Notes: generated by a model from the sequence alone, not told the origin. 64,000 nt of DNA from JAHDCJ01 sp039028895 (GCA_039028895.1 JBCCHF010000036.1:1-64000); one strand, 5' to 3'. Shown: positions 52,901 through 62,391, numbered from the stretch's first letter. Numbers and translations are program-made.

Positions 52901-54214
52901 ATGGAAAAAAATTTTATAGACGATCTTGCCAGGAAGGCCTTCGAAAATATGGAAGTGCCTTACCAGCCCGAAGACTGGGACCTCATGGAGGCCCGGCTCA
53001 ACAAGGAGCGAAAACTCCAGGGTCAACTCCTTTTCTTTAAGGGAGTAGAGGTCGCCCTCGTACTCTTTGCCCTGTGGACAGTTTTCCAGTTCCTGCCCGC
53101 AAACTTTCCCTCAAGCACTTCACCCTCAAACGCTGAAGAGCCAGCTATGATCATTCCTGCGGATGTTGAAAGAGCTGAAATCCAGCCAACCGAAAACATA
53201 CTCGATGAATCTAAGGAAACAGTTGCCCCAGGCACTAATACAACTAATCCGCTTAACGCAAATGCTCAATCCGGCAAACCAGTTGCCGATGGTACTTTGA
53301 ATAATGATATTTATCAGCCTTCATCAAAATATAACGGCAAGGAGGACGTCGCTGTTAATGACGAAAATTCGGCCGACCCGCTGCCCCCTGATCTTACTTT
53401 GCAGCCTGATGATATGAACGAAACCATTAACCAAAACGAAATTGCCTATAATAAAACCACTACACTCGAAAACTTAAACGAAACTAATTCTTCAATCCCG
53501 ACAGTTGAATCGTCGCTTGCCCGTACCGCGTTATCAACCGTTATGCTCCCTGCCAGAGCTCCATTTACGTTAGAAGACAATTTTGAATGGGCATTCTTCC
53601 CCATTGGCGGAGATCCAATCCCCGACAGGGTAAGACGTCCTAAACGATTGAGTGTAATCTTTTCTCCTGATATGAACGGGATGGAAAACAACCTGGCAAT
53701 GGGCTTTAGTGTAGGCATTCTTGCTGCCAAAGAGCTCACAGATAATTGGGATATCGAGACAGGCTTGGCATACAGCTATAAACCATTCGATTACCTGGCT
53801 TCTGATGAAGAGGGCAATCCTATTATGGAAGATGCAGTACAAGATGTACAATTACACCTGGCTGAGGTGCCAGTGATGATGCAGTATAGTTTCAATAAAT
53901 CCGTTAACTGGCGATCTTATGCCACGTTCGGAGTGTCCACATTCCTGATCGCTCACGCCGATTACAACAAGAAAAATATCGAACTACCTATAGTAGTGGA
54001 AGATAATTCAGATAAAGGGTTGCTCCAGGGCGGCAGATTTATGCCGAATTTCTACCTGACAGCCAATCTGGGTTTTGGCCTTGAGCGCAAACTGAGTAAA
54101 AATACCAGCTTGTTCGTCCAACCAACATTCAGATATCCGCTCATGAAAATGGGCCCGTACGAGGATAAATTAGGTACTTTCTCCCTTGCAATGGGAGCGA
54201 GGACTACGTTATAG
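52901..54214 (+). CDS. Membrane-anchored protein with anti-sigma-like N-terminus and outer-membrane-barrel-like C-terminus
   Basis: The 437-residue protein has a short cytosolic segment (residues 1-48: MEKNFIDDLARKAFENMEVPY, then EDWDLMEARLNKE) of the kind seen before membrane anti-sigma factors. One transmembrane helix (about 49-66: GVEVALVLFALWTVFQFL) follows. A disordered Ser/Thr/Asn/Pro-rich linker (70-210) leads to a C-terminal beta-barrel-like domain (245-437, strands such as LAMGFSVGILAAKEL, LTANLGFGLERKL, FSLAMGARTTL). It follows the ECF sigma gene by 9 bases. A single protein linking the sigma factor to an envelope barrel would be unusual. A terminator follows. Confidence 0.82.
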   Translation: MEKNFIDDLARKAFENMEVPYQPEDWDLMEARLNKERKLQGQLLFFKGVEVALVLFALWTVFQFLPANFPSSTSPSNAEEPAMIIPADVERAEIQPTENILDESKETVAPGTNTTNPLNANAQSGKPVADGTLNNDIYQPSSKYNGKEDVAVNDENSADPLPPDLTLQPDDMNETINQNEIAYNKTTTLENLNETNSSIPTVESSLARTALSTVMLPARAPFTLEDNFEWAFFPIGGDPIPDRVRRPKRLSVIFSPDMNGMENNLAMGFSVGILAAKELTDNWDIETGLAYSYKPFDYLASDEEGNPIMEDAVQDVQLHLAEVPVMMQYSFNKSVNWRSYATFGVSTFLIAHADYNKKNIELPIVVEDNSDKGLLQGGRFMPNFYLTANLGFGLERKLSKNTSLFVQPTFRYPLMKMGPYEDKLGTFSLAMGARTTL

Positions 54215-54238
54215 TTATACGATTTTTATCGCTTTGGG

Positions 54239-54271
54239 AAGGTGAAAGTTTGGCGGCTTTCACCTTTTTTT
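54239..54271 (+). terminator. Rho-independent terminator after the ECF sigma operon
   Basis: AAGGTGAAAG (54239-54248) and CTTTCACCTT (54257-54266) form a perfect 10-base stem with an 8-base loop, followed by T residues to 54271. Confidence 0.9.
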
Positions 54272-54275
54272 GTTT

Positions 54276-54395
54276 CCCCCTTCCCTAACCCCTCCACTTG
54301 GAGGGGAACGTGCTTCAATTCCCTTCACCTGCAGCAACAGGACTGTTTGTCGAAGGCTCCCTCTCCTTGAGGAGAGGGTTGGGGTGAGGTGGCTA
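54276..54395. repeat. Intergenic palindromic repeats, family 2 (second site)
   Basis: CCCCTCCA-CT-TGGAGGGG (54289-54306) and CCCTCTCCT-TG-AGGAGAGGG (54359-54378) form two hairpins, with TAACCC and GGTTGGGGTGAGGT flanks. Located between the sigma operon and the convergent comF-like gene. Confidence 0.85.
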
Positions 54396-54397
54396 AG

Positions 54398-55108
54398 TCA
54401 CCGCATCATCGCAAAAGCTATCGTCACTACACTCACCTTTACACCTGGCACTTCCAGCAATTTAATCGCACAGGCTTCGAGGGTGGCTCCGGTGGTGATC
54501 ACATCATCGACCAACAAAACATGTAGGCCTTCTACCGCTTCGGGATTAGTTACCTCAAAAGCTTCTAACACATTATTAAATCTTTCCAGCCTTGATTTAG
54601 CCGTCTGGGTTCTGGTCATCGTTTTTCGACGCATGGCTTTGGAAACTGGTTTTTCCATTATCGAGGCCAATCCATTGGCAAAGGTCAAACTTTGGTTATA
54701 TCCTCTCTTTTTCAATTTCCAGGGATGGAGCGGTACTGGGATTATGACTTCAGGTTGCATCATCCATTCGCTTTTTTTTAGGTGCTGGCCATAAATTTCT
54801 CCCAGCTTTACGCCAATGTTTGGTTTATTGAGGTATTTCAGCCTGTGAATCAGTTGCTGGACCTTCCCACCTTTGTTAAAATAGTACATGGCCGCTCCTG
54901 AGGAAATATTCACTCTTCCCCAAAAGTGCCGGGTTAAAGGGTTTTCCCTGTATTTATGAAAATTGGTCTTCGGTAATTTGTATGCACAAAACAGGCAGAT
55001 GATCTCTTCGTTAGAATGTAGATTCTTCCCGCATGCAAGACATAATCTAGGGTAAAAAAGCGATAAAAAGTCATCAGGGGCATACCACCATGGATTACGT
55101 TTAGTCAT
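54398..55108 (-). CDS. ComF-family phosphoribosyltransferase-like protein
   Basis: The 236-residue protein has an N-terminal zinc-finger-type segment (LCLACGKNLHSNEEIICLFCAYKLP) with four cysteines. A phosphoribosyltransferase domain follows, ending in the PRPP-binding motif VLLVDDVITTGATLEACA. The HPWKLKKRGYNQSLTFANGLA region is typical of ComF/GntX. It is cytosolic and commonly linked to DNA uptake or competence in other bacteria, but its biochemical role is not settled. It is convergent with the sigma operon. Confidence 0.9.
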   Translation of the reverse strand: MTKRNPWWYAPDDFLSLFYPRLCLACGKNLHSNEEIICLFCAYKLPKTNFHKYRENPLTRHFWGRVNISSGAAMYYFNKGGKVQQLIHRLKYLNKPNIGVKLGEIYGQHLKKSEWMMQPEVIIPVPLHPWKLKKRGYNQSLTFANGLASIMEKPVSKAMRRKTMTRTQTAKSRLERFNNVLEAFEVTNPEAVEGLHVLLVDDVITTGATLEACAIKLLEVPGVKVSVVTIAFAMMR

Positions 55109-55159
55109 GTTTTTTTGTTTTTGGATGAATGTCTACAAGGTAGACTGTACATATTGGGA

Positions 55160-55444
55160 AATTCCACAATTCCCCCTCTCATAACCCTTCTTCAGGAGGG
55201 TCACGACAGAGGGTGGTTAGTTCTCTTCTTCTGGAGAATTGGGCACGTAAATCAGTTTCCTTCTCCTTCCGGAGAAGAGTTAGGGTTGAGCTGTTTCAGT
55301 CTCAGGAAAAGAACTAGGAATGAGGTAAATTCCCTTCTCCTCAAAGAGAAGGGCCAGGGATGAGGTGCATGAGTTAAAAGGAGAAAAGCTAGGAATGAGG
55401 TAAATTCCCTTCTCCTGGAGGAGAAGGGTTAGGGATGAGGTGGA
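55160..55444. repeat. Cluster of family 2 palindromic repeats, about 285 bp
   Basis: At least five related hairpin words occur in tandem: CCTTCTCCTTCCGGAGAAG, CCCTTCTCCTCAAAGAGAAGGG, and CCCTTCTCCT-GG-AGGAGAAGGG (55407-55428), separated by TTAGGGATGAGGT-like words. No gene is visible in the 336 bases 55109-55444. A larger cluster than at the two other sites. Confidence 0.85.
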
Positions 55445-56200
55445 CTACTCCAATGGAAAAAGCCTTTCACTAAAGAACCGCTCAAACTCCTCCATCGTAT
55501 ATCGCCCGGCCAACTCATACTCAAAAACGAACTGCTCATCGACTACCTTCCGATAGTAGACAAGGCCAAAGTCTTTGGCATAAATTTCTTTGGATGTCCC
55601 TTCGTACTCGCGATGCCCTTCTTCAGTATGGTCAAATTCGACGAGCTCCGTGGTGGCGAACTCAGCAGCGGGGAGGTTAACATCAAGCATTTGATGGGTG
55701 GTAAACTTTTGGAATTGGCGGCCGCGAGAAAGTGTTACGGTCATTTCGGGCTCAAGGATTTCCTGCCACTTCATTTTGAATCGGAGGAACCCACTGTCTT
55801 CTGAAATGGTGAAAGGGAAGACATTAGCATCTTCTATTAAAGGTTCGATGATTTGTGCTGTCCCTGTGCTATCGTATTCATATAGGCGGTAATCGAACAT
55901 GAGTGATCCATTGCCAACAAATTCTTCTCTGGAAAACTGGGTCACATTAAACAGGTGGTCATAAGCCTGGGCAGCCAGGAAACGCTCTCCGTTTTCGCCG
56001 TCAAAAGTCCGGTAATACCAGTATTCGGGTACCAGTGAATCATTGTTGACTGATCGGTATTCGTAGACCAGGCCCTCTTTGAGTTCCTCGAAAGGGAAAT
56101 AATAAGCTTCCAGTTCGTTTTGCTCGGATTCACATGAAGACAAGAATATTAGAAGTCCGAATGAGAGAAGAGTGGCGATATAGCTTTTATGACTAGTCAT
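55445..56200 (-). CDS. Hypothetical lipoprotein, 251 residues
   Basis: I do not recognise the family. The signal ends in LIFLSSC with the acylated Cys at residue 23, so it is a lipoprotein. The mature part is acidic and beta-rich, with repeated Tyr/Phe-Glu-Tyr words (YYFPFEELKEGLVYEYRSV, PEYWYYRTFDGENGE, FVFEYELAGRYTMEEFERFF). No catalytic motif is visible. It sits between the family 2 repeat cluster and the divergent secA gene. Confidence 0.75.
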   Translation of the reverse strand: MTSHKSYIATLLSFGLLIFLSSCESEQNELEAYYFPFEELKEGLVYEYRSVNNDSLVPEYWYYRTFDGENGERFLAAQAYDHLFNVTQFSREEFVGNGSLMFDYRLYEYDSTGTAQIIEPLIEDANVFPFTISEDSGFLRFKMKWQEILEPEMTVTLSRGRQFQKFTTHQMLDVNLPAAEFATTELVEFDHTEEGHREYEGTSKEIYAKDFGLVYYRKVVDEQFVFEYELAGRYTMEEFERFFSERLFPLE

Positions 56201-56354
56201 GAGTGGATTTTGAAATATTAACGGCCTAATCTGCCATAATCAGTATGGAAATCAATATTTCACGACAAAATGGCATATCAAATTACACGAATTTATGTTG
56301 GTATGAATTATGATCGCAATTGAATCATTAATCGTTTCAATGGCGAATTAGTCT

Positions 56355-56362
56355 TATCTTTG
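56355..56362 (+). promoter_or_regulatory. Bacteroidota -7 element (TATCTTTG) for secA
   Basis: TATCTTTG lies 58 bases upstream of the secA ATG, giving a leader of about 50 bases. A TTTC at 56335-56338 is the nearest -33-like word. Confidence 0.7.
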
Positions 56363-56420
56363 CACAACGAAAAAAACAGCTTGCTGTTCAATATAAAACT
56401 AACATTCTAATAGAAATCTG

Positions 56421-59400
56421 ATGCTCGATAAAATAACAAAATCCTTATCCAAGATCTTTGGAAGCAAATCAGAGCGGGATATAAAGGAGCTATCGCCTTA
56501 TGTGGCGCTGGTGAACGAGGAGTTTGATAAACTGAGTTCCCTGTCCAATGATGAACTCCGGAACAAAACGCTGGAGTTCAAGGAGCGGATTGCTGAACAT
56601 CTCGAAGGAATAGATGCTGATATCGATGAATTGAAAAAAGACGCAGCAAAAGAAGAAGATTTTGAGATCAAAGAAGACCTGTACGATCAGATTGATGAAT
56701 TGACAAAACAACGTGATAAGCATCTCGAAGATATCCTGATGGTTTTATTACCTGAGGCTTTTGCCGTGGTAAAAGAAACTGCTCGTCGTTTCACAGAAAA
56801 TAAGTCACTTGAAGTTACTGCTACCCAGCATGATCGTGAACTTTCAGTATCAAAACCGCATGTCCAGATCAAAGGAGACAAAGCACATTGGGCTAATTCA
56901 TGGGAGGCTGGTGGAAATATGATAACCTGGAATATGATCCACTACGATGTGCAGATCATTGGTGGTGTTGTACTTCATAAGGGTAAAATCGCAGAGATGC
57001 AAACTGGTGAGGGTAAAACACTGGTGTCTACCTTTCCATCTTACCTAAATGCACTTTCAGGACAGGGTGTTCATCTGATCACGGTAAACGATTACCTCGC
57101 AAAACGTGATGCTGAATGGATGGGACCCATCTTTGAATTTCTGTTTCTTACGGTAGACTGTATCGATAAATACAAACCACATTCAGAGGAAAGGACTGGG
57201 GCATATAATTGCGACATTACCTATGGTACTAATAACGAGTTCGGATTTGATTACCTCCGTGATAATATGGTTCGTAATCCAGAGGAATTGGTACAGGGCA
57301 AGCACCACTTTGCAATGATCGATGAAGTGGATTCCGTACTAATCGATGATGCGAGAACTCCGCTCATTATCTCAGGTCCTGTTCCGAAAGGAGATGAACA
57401 GGAATATGGTTCACTTAAAGGCAGGATTAATAATCTTGTTGAAGCCCAACGTCAGCTTTGTACTGGATACCTGGCTGAAGCCAAAAAACTGATCAAGGAA
57501 GGTCGTGATGGTGCAGAAGAAGGTGAAGGTGGCATGGCCCTTTTAAGAGCATTCCGTGGTTTGCCCAAATACAGACCACTCACCAAATACCTTAGTGAGC
57601 CCGGCATCAAGGTCAAGTTACAGAAGGTAGAAAACTACTACATGCAGGAGCAATCCAAAAATATGCACCTTGTAGATGCGCCTTTATATTTCACAATAGA
57701 AGAAAAAACCAACCAGGTTGACCTCAATGAACCCGGTGCTGAATACATGTCGAAAGGTCTTGAAGACAAAGACTTTTTCATTATGCCCGACATTGGAGCG
57801 GAAATAATTGAGATCGACAACAGAGAAGAAGATTCTGAGGAAGATAAATCCAAAGCGAAAGAGAAACTGCTGCAAGACTATTCCATTAAAGCCAAAAGGC
57901 TGCATAGTGTGCATCAGTTGTTAAAAGCCTACACGCTATTCCACTTAGATGATCAGTATATCGTCGACGAAGGCAAGGTAAAGATTGTCGATGAGCAAAC
58001 AGGCCGTATCATGGAAGGTCGTCGTTACTCAGACGGTTTGCATCAGGCCTTGGAAGCCAAGGAAAATGTTAAGGTAGAGGCTGCCACACAAACCTACGCT
58101 ACAGTAACACTCCAGAACTATTTCAGGATGTATCACAAGCTTTCTGGTATGACCGGTACTGCTGAAACGGAAGCTGGTGAGTTTTGGGATATCTATAAAT
58201 TGGATGTAGTAAGCATTCCAACCAACAGACCAATTGCGAGGGATGACAGGGAGGATCTGGTTTATAAAACCGCCCTTGAAAAATATAATGCCGTCGTTGA
58301 CGAAATTGCAAAGTTGACAGAAGCAGGCCGCCCGGTTCTTGTAGGTACAACTTCAGTCGAGATATCAGAATTGTTAAGTCGTTTCCTCACAAGACAGAAT
58401 ATCAAACATAACGTGCTTAACGCAAAACAGCACGAGCGTGAAGCGCATATCGTTGCAACTGCTGGCCAACCGGGCCAGGTTACCATTGCAACCAATATGG
58501 CGGGCCGTGGTACGGATATCAAGCTTGGAGAAGGCGTTAAAAAAGCTGGCGGATTGGCGATCATTGGTACTGAGCGCCACGAATCAAGACGTGTTGATCG
58601 TCAGCTACGTGGTCGTGCAGGCCGTCAGGGAGACCCAGGGTCATCACAATTCTTCGTATCACTTGAAGACAATTTGATGCGCCTTTTCGGATCAGAGAGG
58701 ATTGCCAAGCTGATGGATCGAATGGGTTATGAGAAAGGAGAGGTTATCCAACACTCGATGGTTACCAAATCTATCGAACGTGCCCAGAAAAAAGTAGAAG
58801 AAAACCACTTTGGTACAAGAAAGCGGTTGCTCGAATACGATGATGTAATGAACATTCAGAGGGAGGCTATTTACAAAAAACGGCGTCATGCGTTGTATGG
58901 TGATCGCCTTTCAGTCGACCTTTACAATATGTTTGCCGACCTTAGTGACGAAGTCGTTGATTATCATTTCCAGGGCAATAAATACGATGAATTCAAACTG
59001 GATGCCTTCCGCTACTTCGGATTGGAGCCAAATATTGATGCAGCGGAATTTGCTGATGGCAATGAAATGGAAGTTGTAAGTAAATTCACTTCCCAGGTAA
59101 TGGAAGCTTACCAGAGAAAAATGGATTTGATCACAACTAGTGTCATGCCAGTGATCAAGAGAGTATTTGAGGAAGAAGGTCATCAATATAAAAACATTGC
59201 GATTCCATTCTCAGATGGGAAGAAAACCCTGCAATTGGTAGCCAATCTTGAAGAAGCTGTTAATACAAGCGGTAAATCCATAATCACATCTATTGAAAAG
59301 TCAATTGCACTTGCATTGATTGATGATGCATGGAAGGAGCACCTCCGCGCTATGGACGAATTGAAAGAGTCGACACAGGCTGCCCAATTTGAGCAGAAAG

Positions 59401-59720
59401 ATCCATTGGTTATCTACAAGGTTGAGGCTTTCGGTCTGTTCCAGGAGTTTATCAGTAATGTTAACCGCGAAGTAATCTCATTCTTATCAAGAGGTACTGT
59501 TACTGTAAAAGGTCAAGATGATGTACGAAAAGCCCGTCGTACCAGAACGGATATGAGTAATATGACATCAAACAAGGACGCTAAGGCAGCAGCAGAATCA
59601 GCCGGCAGAGGTAGCTCTAAACCTTCTACTTTTAAAAGAAAGGTGAAAAAGGTAGGCAGAAATGATCCTTGTCCTTGCGGAAGTGGTAAAAAATATAAAC
59701 ATTGTTGCGGTAATAAATAA
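56421..59720 (+). CDS. secA: Preprotein translocase ATPase SecA
   Basis: The 1099-residue protein is the motor of the Sec pathway. Visible are Walker A MQTGEGKTL (about 193-201), the NDYLAKRDAEWM and FGFDYLRDNM segments of the first motor domain, Walker B DEVDSVLIDDARTP (about 299-312), the second motor domain TNMAGRGTDI followed by ERHESRRVDRQLRGRAGRQGD, and the C-terminal zinc tail CPCGSGKKYKHCCG. It is longer than the Escherichia coli protein (901 residues) through inserts, including an acidic segment at about 470-480 (REEDSEEDK), as is usual in Bacteroidota. Its own -7 element lies upstream. Confidence 0.99.
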   Translation: MLDKITKSLSKIFGSKSERDIKELSPYVALVNEEFDKLSSLSNDELRNKTLEFKERIAEHLEGIDADIDELKKDAAKEEDFEIKEDLYDQIDELTKQRDKHLEDILMVLLPEAFAVVKETARRFTENKSLEVTATQHDRELSVSKPHVQIKGDKAHWANSWEAGGNMITWNMIHYDVQIIGGVVLHKGKIAEMQTGEGKTLVSTFPSYLNALSGQGVHLITVNDYLAKRDAEWMGPIFEFLFLTVDCIDKYKPHSEERTGAYNCDITYGTNNEFGFDYLRDNMVRNPEELVQGKHHFAMIDEVDSVLIDDARTPLIISGPVPKGDEQEYGSLKGRINNLVEAQRQLCTGYLAEAKKLIKEGRDGAEEGEGGMALLRAFRGLPKYRPLTKYLSEPGIKVKLQKVENYYMQEQSKNMHLVDAPLYFTIEEKTNQVDLNEPGAEYMSKGLEDKDFFIMPDIGAEIIEIDNREEDSEEDKSKAKEKLLQDYSIKAKRLHSVHQLLKAYTLFHLDDQYIVDEGKVKIVDEQTGRIMEGRRYSDGLHQALEAKENVKVEAATQTYATVTLQNYFRMYHKLSGMTGTAETEAGEFWDIYKLDVVSIPTNRPIARDDREDLVYKTALEKYNAVVDEIAKLTEAGRPVLVGTTSVEISELLSRFLTRQNIKHNVLNAKQHEREAHIVATAGQPGQVTIATNMAGRGTDIKLGEGVKKAGGLAIIGTERHESRRVDRQLRGRAGRQGDPGSSQFFVSLEDNLMRLFGSERIAKLMDRMGYEKGEVIQHSMVTKSIERAQKKVEENHFGTRKRLLEYDDVMNIQREAIYKKRRHALYGDRLSVDLYNMFADLSDEVVDYHFQGNKYDEFKLDAFRYFGLEPNIDAAEFADGNEMEVVSKFTSQVMEAYQRKMDLITTSVMPVIKRVFEEEGHQYKNIAIPFSDGKKTLQLVANLEEAVNTSGKSIITSIEKSIALALIDDAWKEHLRAMDELKESTQAAQFEQKDPLVIYKVEAFGLFQEFISNVNREVISFLSRGTVTVKGQDDVRKARRTRTDMSNMTSNKDAKAAAESAGRGSSKPSTFKRKVKKVGRNDPCPCGSGKKYKHCCGNK

Positions 59721-59877
59721 AGAAAAGTCAGACAGGGTTGGTCGTAACTGGTTCATTTTCATTACCTTTGGGGTGTCTGGAATTCAGATTTATTTCAATC
59801 GGGTTCCTTTCCTCGCCTACCCCAGCTAATTTTATCACAAATTATTGATCAATATTCACCTAAGAAGGAATTTGCAT

Positions 59878-59885
59878 TATCTTTG
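59878..59885 (+). promoter_or_regulatory. Bacteroidota -7 element (TATCTTTG) for deoC
   Basis: TATCTTTG lies 30 bases before the deoC ATG. A second candidate, TACCTTTG, is at 59763-59770. The 195-base gap after secA holds no gene. Confidence 0.7.
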
Positions 59886-59915
59886 CAATGAGCCAATTGG
59901 AGCGTAAGACGGAAT

Positions 59916-60560
59916 ATGGAATTAGCGAGTTATATTGACCACACCATCCTCAAAGCGGACTGCACACTAAAACAAATTGAGACCCTCTGTAAAGAAGCAA
60001 AGAGCAACTCATTTGCCGCGGTCTGTGTACCACCCTACTATGTAAAGGATGCAGTAAGGTTATTAGAAGAATCAGGAGTGAAAGTTGCCACTGTTGTTGG
60101 TTTCCCAATGGGTTATGCCCATACACCAGCTAAAGTGGAAGAGGTGAAACGTGCTGTGGATGAAGGGGCCGACGAGATTGATGTGGTCGTGAATATCTGT
60201 GCTATTAAGAACGGTAATTGGTCATATGTCAAAAATGATATTGAGAGTATGACAATGGCAGCTCACTTACGCGGCAAAATTGTTAAAATAATTTTGGAGA
60301 CTGGCTTACTGAAAAGGACTGAAATCGCTGAAATTTGTCGCTTATGCAATGAGGTAGGTGTTGATTTCGTTAAAACATCAACCGGATTGAATGGCAGCGG
60401 AGCCTCCGTTGATATTGTCCGCTTCTTGAAGAAAAATCTCAATAATTCGGTGAAAATCTGTGCTTCAGGAGGTATTAGAGATGCTGCCAAAGCTGGTAAA
60501 CTTGTTGATGCCGGTGCTGCCCGTCTGGGGTCTTCTTCCGGATTAAAATTGATAAAGTAA
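59916..60560 (+). CDS. deoC: Deoxyribose-phosphate aldolase
   Basis: The 214-residue cytosolic enzyme shows the DeoC signatures YIDHTILKADCT at the N-terminus, VVGFPMGYAHTPAKVEEVKRAVDEGADEIDVVVNI, and FVKTSTG with the Schiff-base lysine K153, followed by a glycine-rich phosphate-binding end (CASGGIRDAAKAGKLVDAGAARLGSSSG). It cleaves 2-deoxyribose 5-phosphate to acetaldehyde and glyceraldehyde 3-phosphate in nucleoside catabolism. Its stop overlaps the next start (TAATG). Confidence 0.98.
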   Translation: MELASYIDHTILKADCTLKQIETLCKEAKSNSFAAVCVPPYYVKDAVRLLEESGVKVATVVGFPMGYAHTPAKVEEVKRAVDEGADEIDVVVNICAIKNGNWSYVKNDIESMTMAAHLRGKIVKIILETGLLKRTEIAEICRLCNEVGVDFVKTSTGLNGSGASVDIVRFLKKNLNNSVKICASGGIRDAAKAGKLVDAGAARLGSSSGLKLIK

Positions 60561-60940
60561 TGAAATGGATTGCTTGTTTATCGGCCATTTTCCTGTTTTT
60601 TGGAACTGCTGATGCACAAATTTCTGTCACAGAAGATCCCGGTATTCAATCATTGGTGACTAAGCATGCGGAAGCCAATAAAGCCAAGCAATTTATCAAC
60701 GGCTGGAGAGTTCAGCTTGTCGCAACTTCTGACCGTAATAAGGTCATGGAAATGAAAACCCAGTTTTTGAAAAGGTACCCAAGGATTTCCATTGACTGGA
60801 ATTATTCTGCGCCGTACTATAGACTTAAAGCCGGCGCTTTTCTTACAAAACTGGAAGCAGCTAACCTAAAATACCGAATCCGTTTTGACTATCCAGATGC
60901 GTATATCACCAAAGATAACGTAAGACCTTCTGACCTTTAA
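60560..60940 (+). CDS. SPOR-domain secreted protein
   Basis: The 126-residue protein has a Sec signal (LSAIFLFFGTADAQ) and a single SPOR domain occupying the rest (GWRVQLVATSDRNKVMEMKTQFLKRYPRISIDWNYSAPYYRLKAGAFLTKLEAANLKYRIRFDYPDAYI), which binds denuded peptidoglycan glycan strands. It is coupled to deoC by a one-base overlap of stop and start, although no functional link is known. It ends 4 bases inside the convergent DCC gene. Confidence 0.9.
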   Translation: MKWIACLSAIFLFFGTADAQISVTEDPGIQSLVTKHAEANKAKQFINGWRVQLVATSDRNKVMEMKTQFLKRYPRISIDWNYSAPYYRLKAGAFLTKLEAANLKYRIRFDYPDAYITKDNVRPSDL

Positions 60941-61362
60941 TCCAAAAACCTGGCTTTGATATCAGGCGTAGGCATTATACAACTTTCCTGCTTGCCAAAC
61001 CACTTGTAGCGATTACGCGCAATATAATTGTAGAAAAAGTCTCTGATGAATTTAGGAACAATGAGGAATAACTTCATCAACCTGAATGGGCTATCAAGAT
61101 ATCCTGCGGTTCGTAAAGCAGCTGATGATTTGGTATAGATTTTACCATTGTCGACCAGCACTACTGTCGTTAGATCTGTTTTTGACATACCTGAATACTC
61201 AAGCACCTTTTGACCTGTTTCAGATTGCAGGGAAGCAAAGTTTACCTTCCCATTCGGATCCCGTTCAATCACAAATTGAACACTGTTATTACACAGATTG
61301 CATACCCCATCGAAAAGAAGGAGCGGTTTTCTATTTGAAATTGTATGCAGATCAATTGTCAT
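60937..61362 (-). CDS. DCC-family thiol-disulfide protein (DUF393)
   Basis: The 141-residue protein starts LLLFDGVCNLCNNSVQFVIERD, the DCC motif DGxCxxC that names the family. Y/W and R residues of the DUF393 pattern (KFIRDFFYNYIARNRYKWFG) and a later CIMPTP are also present. A role as a thiol-disulfide oxidoreductase or redox sensor is assumed for the family. No signal peptide. It ends with a 4-base overlap with the convergent SPOR gene. Confidence 0.92.
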   Translation of the reverse strand: MTIDLHTISNRKPLLLFDGVCNLCNNSVQFVIERDPNGKVNFASLQSETGQKVLEYSGMSKTDLTTVVLVDNGKIYTKSSAALRTAGYLDSPFRLMKLFLIVPKFIRDFFYNYIARNRYKWFGKQESCIMPTPDIKARFLD

Positions 61363-61530
61363 ATCGTATAAACAAAGATAATGGGGTTAAGTTGAAAAAC
61401 CGCTTATCGAGCATTTATACCGATTATGGCATTGATAGTATTATATTTCAAAATATGAAAAAGGTACCCTATATTTCATGTAATTAACTGTTAATCAACC
61501 TTACTTTTCATCCCAAAAACCCGCTTTTAA

Positions 61531-62391
61531 ATGTATTTCGCATTTGTTTTCTTTCTTTCATTTTTATTGCTGCTGATCATCTTTATTGGCGGTTTTATAA
61601 AATTGAAAAATTACGTCCCGGCCAAATCGCTTGTCCCATTACTACTCCTTATTGCATGTACCTTTAGTCTTACCTTTTGGGCTGGTTTAGGCATTTTGGG
61701 TGAAGTGGTAAGTAAAATGTTCGGTAATCCGGAGGGGCCAGTTGCTGGCTTTAAAACAATCGACAGTGAGATGATCCTGCTGCTGGTTACTATCATCATT
61801 GTTGTCGTAAAATATATCCCTAGCATGAAGAAGCTGATAAAATCGATTGAGGATATTAAAGCCTTTAAAGCTGTGGTACCTGAGGTGAATGTTTTATCAA
61901 GAAAAGAACATAAAGAAAGGTCGACCGAAGAATGGATTGCCCTTTTGGGAAAAGAAAATGGAAAGCAGATCACCAACCTGTTTATTGAACTCCGAAACTT
62001 CGCCCAATTAGGCATTTTTGCTTCATTGGCCATTCTGTTGACCTCTCAGTTTATTAATGTATCCCCAGATGATTTATATGCTTCGGTACCAACATCTTAT
62101 ATTATAGGCAGCATCATTATGTTCCTGATTCTTGACGATTGGAATATCATGCACGAATATTCCATGGAAAGAGAAGGAAATCTCATCAAATTCCATCGCC
62201 GGAAAATGTTTGTAATTAATTTGATCCTTGTGTTTAGTGGATTGATCTACCTTTTAGTTGGGAAAGCAGGCTCTTCAACGGGTCTTCTCCCTATCTTCTT
62301 AATTCTGCTAATTGCCAATTTCTATTGGAGACATTTCTATGATCTGAATAAGTATCAGGATATCAATAGCCAACAAGCTGTAGCTTCTTGA
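61531..62391 (+). CDS. Membrane protein of unknown family, first of a paralogous pair
   Basis: The 286-residue protein has about six hydrophobic helices and a central soluble loop (about 105-150). I do not recognise the family. It is clearly paralogous to the next gene: the motifs LFIELRNFAQLGIFASLAI, LDDWNIMHEYSMEREGN and FYWRHFYDLNKYQD have close counterparts there. The conserved D-x-W-x-I-M-H-x-Y-S and W-R-H-x-x-D-x-N-K-Y words put polar residues next to membrane helices and may be functional. No signal peptide distinct from the first helix. Confidence 0.8.
   Translation: MYFAFVFFLSFLLLLIIFIGGFIKLKNYVPAKSLVPLLLLIACTFSLTFWAGLGILGEVVSKMFGNPEGPVAGFKTIDSEMILLLVTIIIVVVKYIPSMKKLIKSIEDIKAFKAVVPEVNVLSRKEHKERSTEEWIALLGKENGKQITNLFIELRNFAQLGIFASLAILLTSQFINVSPDDLYASVPTSYIIGSIIMFLILDDWNIMHEYSMEREGNLIKFHRRKMFVINLILVFSGLIYLLVGKAGSSTGLLPIFLILLIANFYWRHFYDLNKYQDINSQQAVAS

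Noticed and set aside
55109..55444. Coding frame in the repeat cluster upstream of the minus-strand lipoprotein end
   Set aside because: The visible frame (55115-55363, 82 codons) is made of family 2 hairpin words and has no domain or signal.
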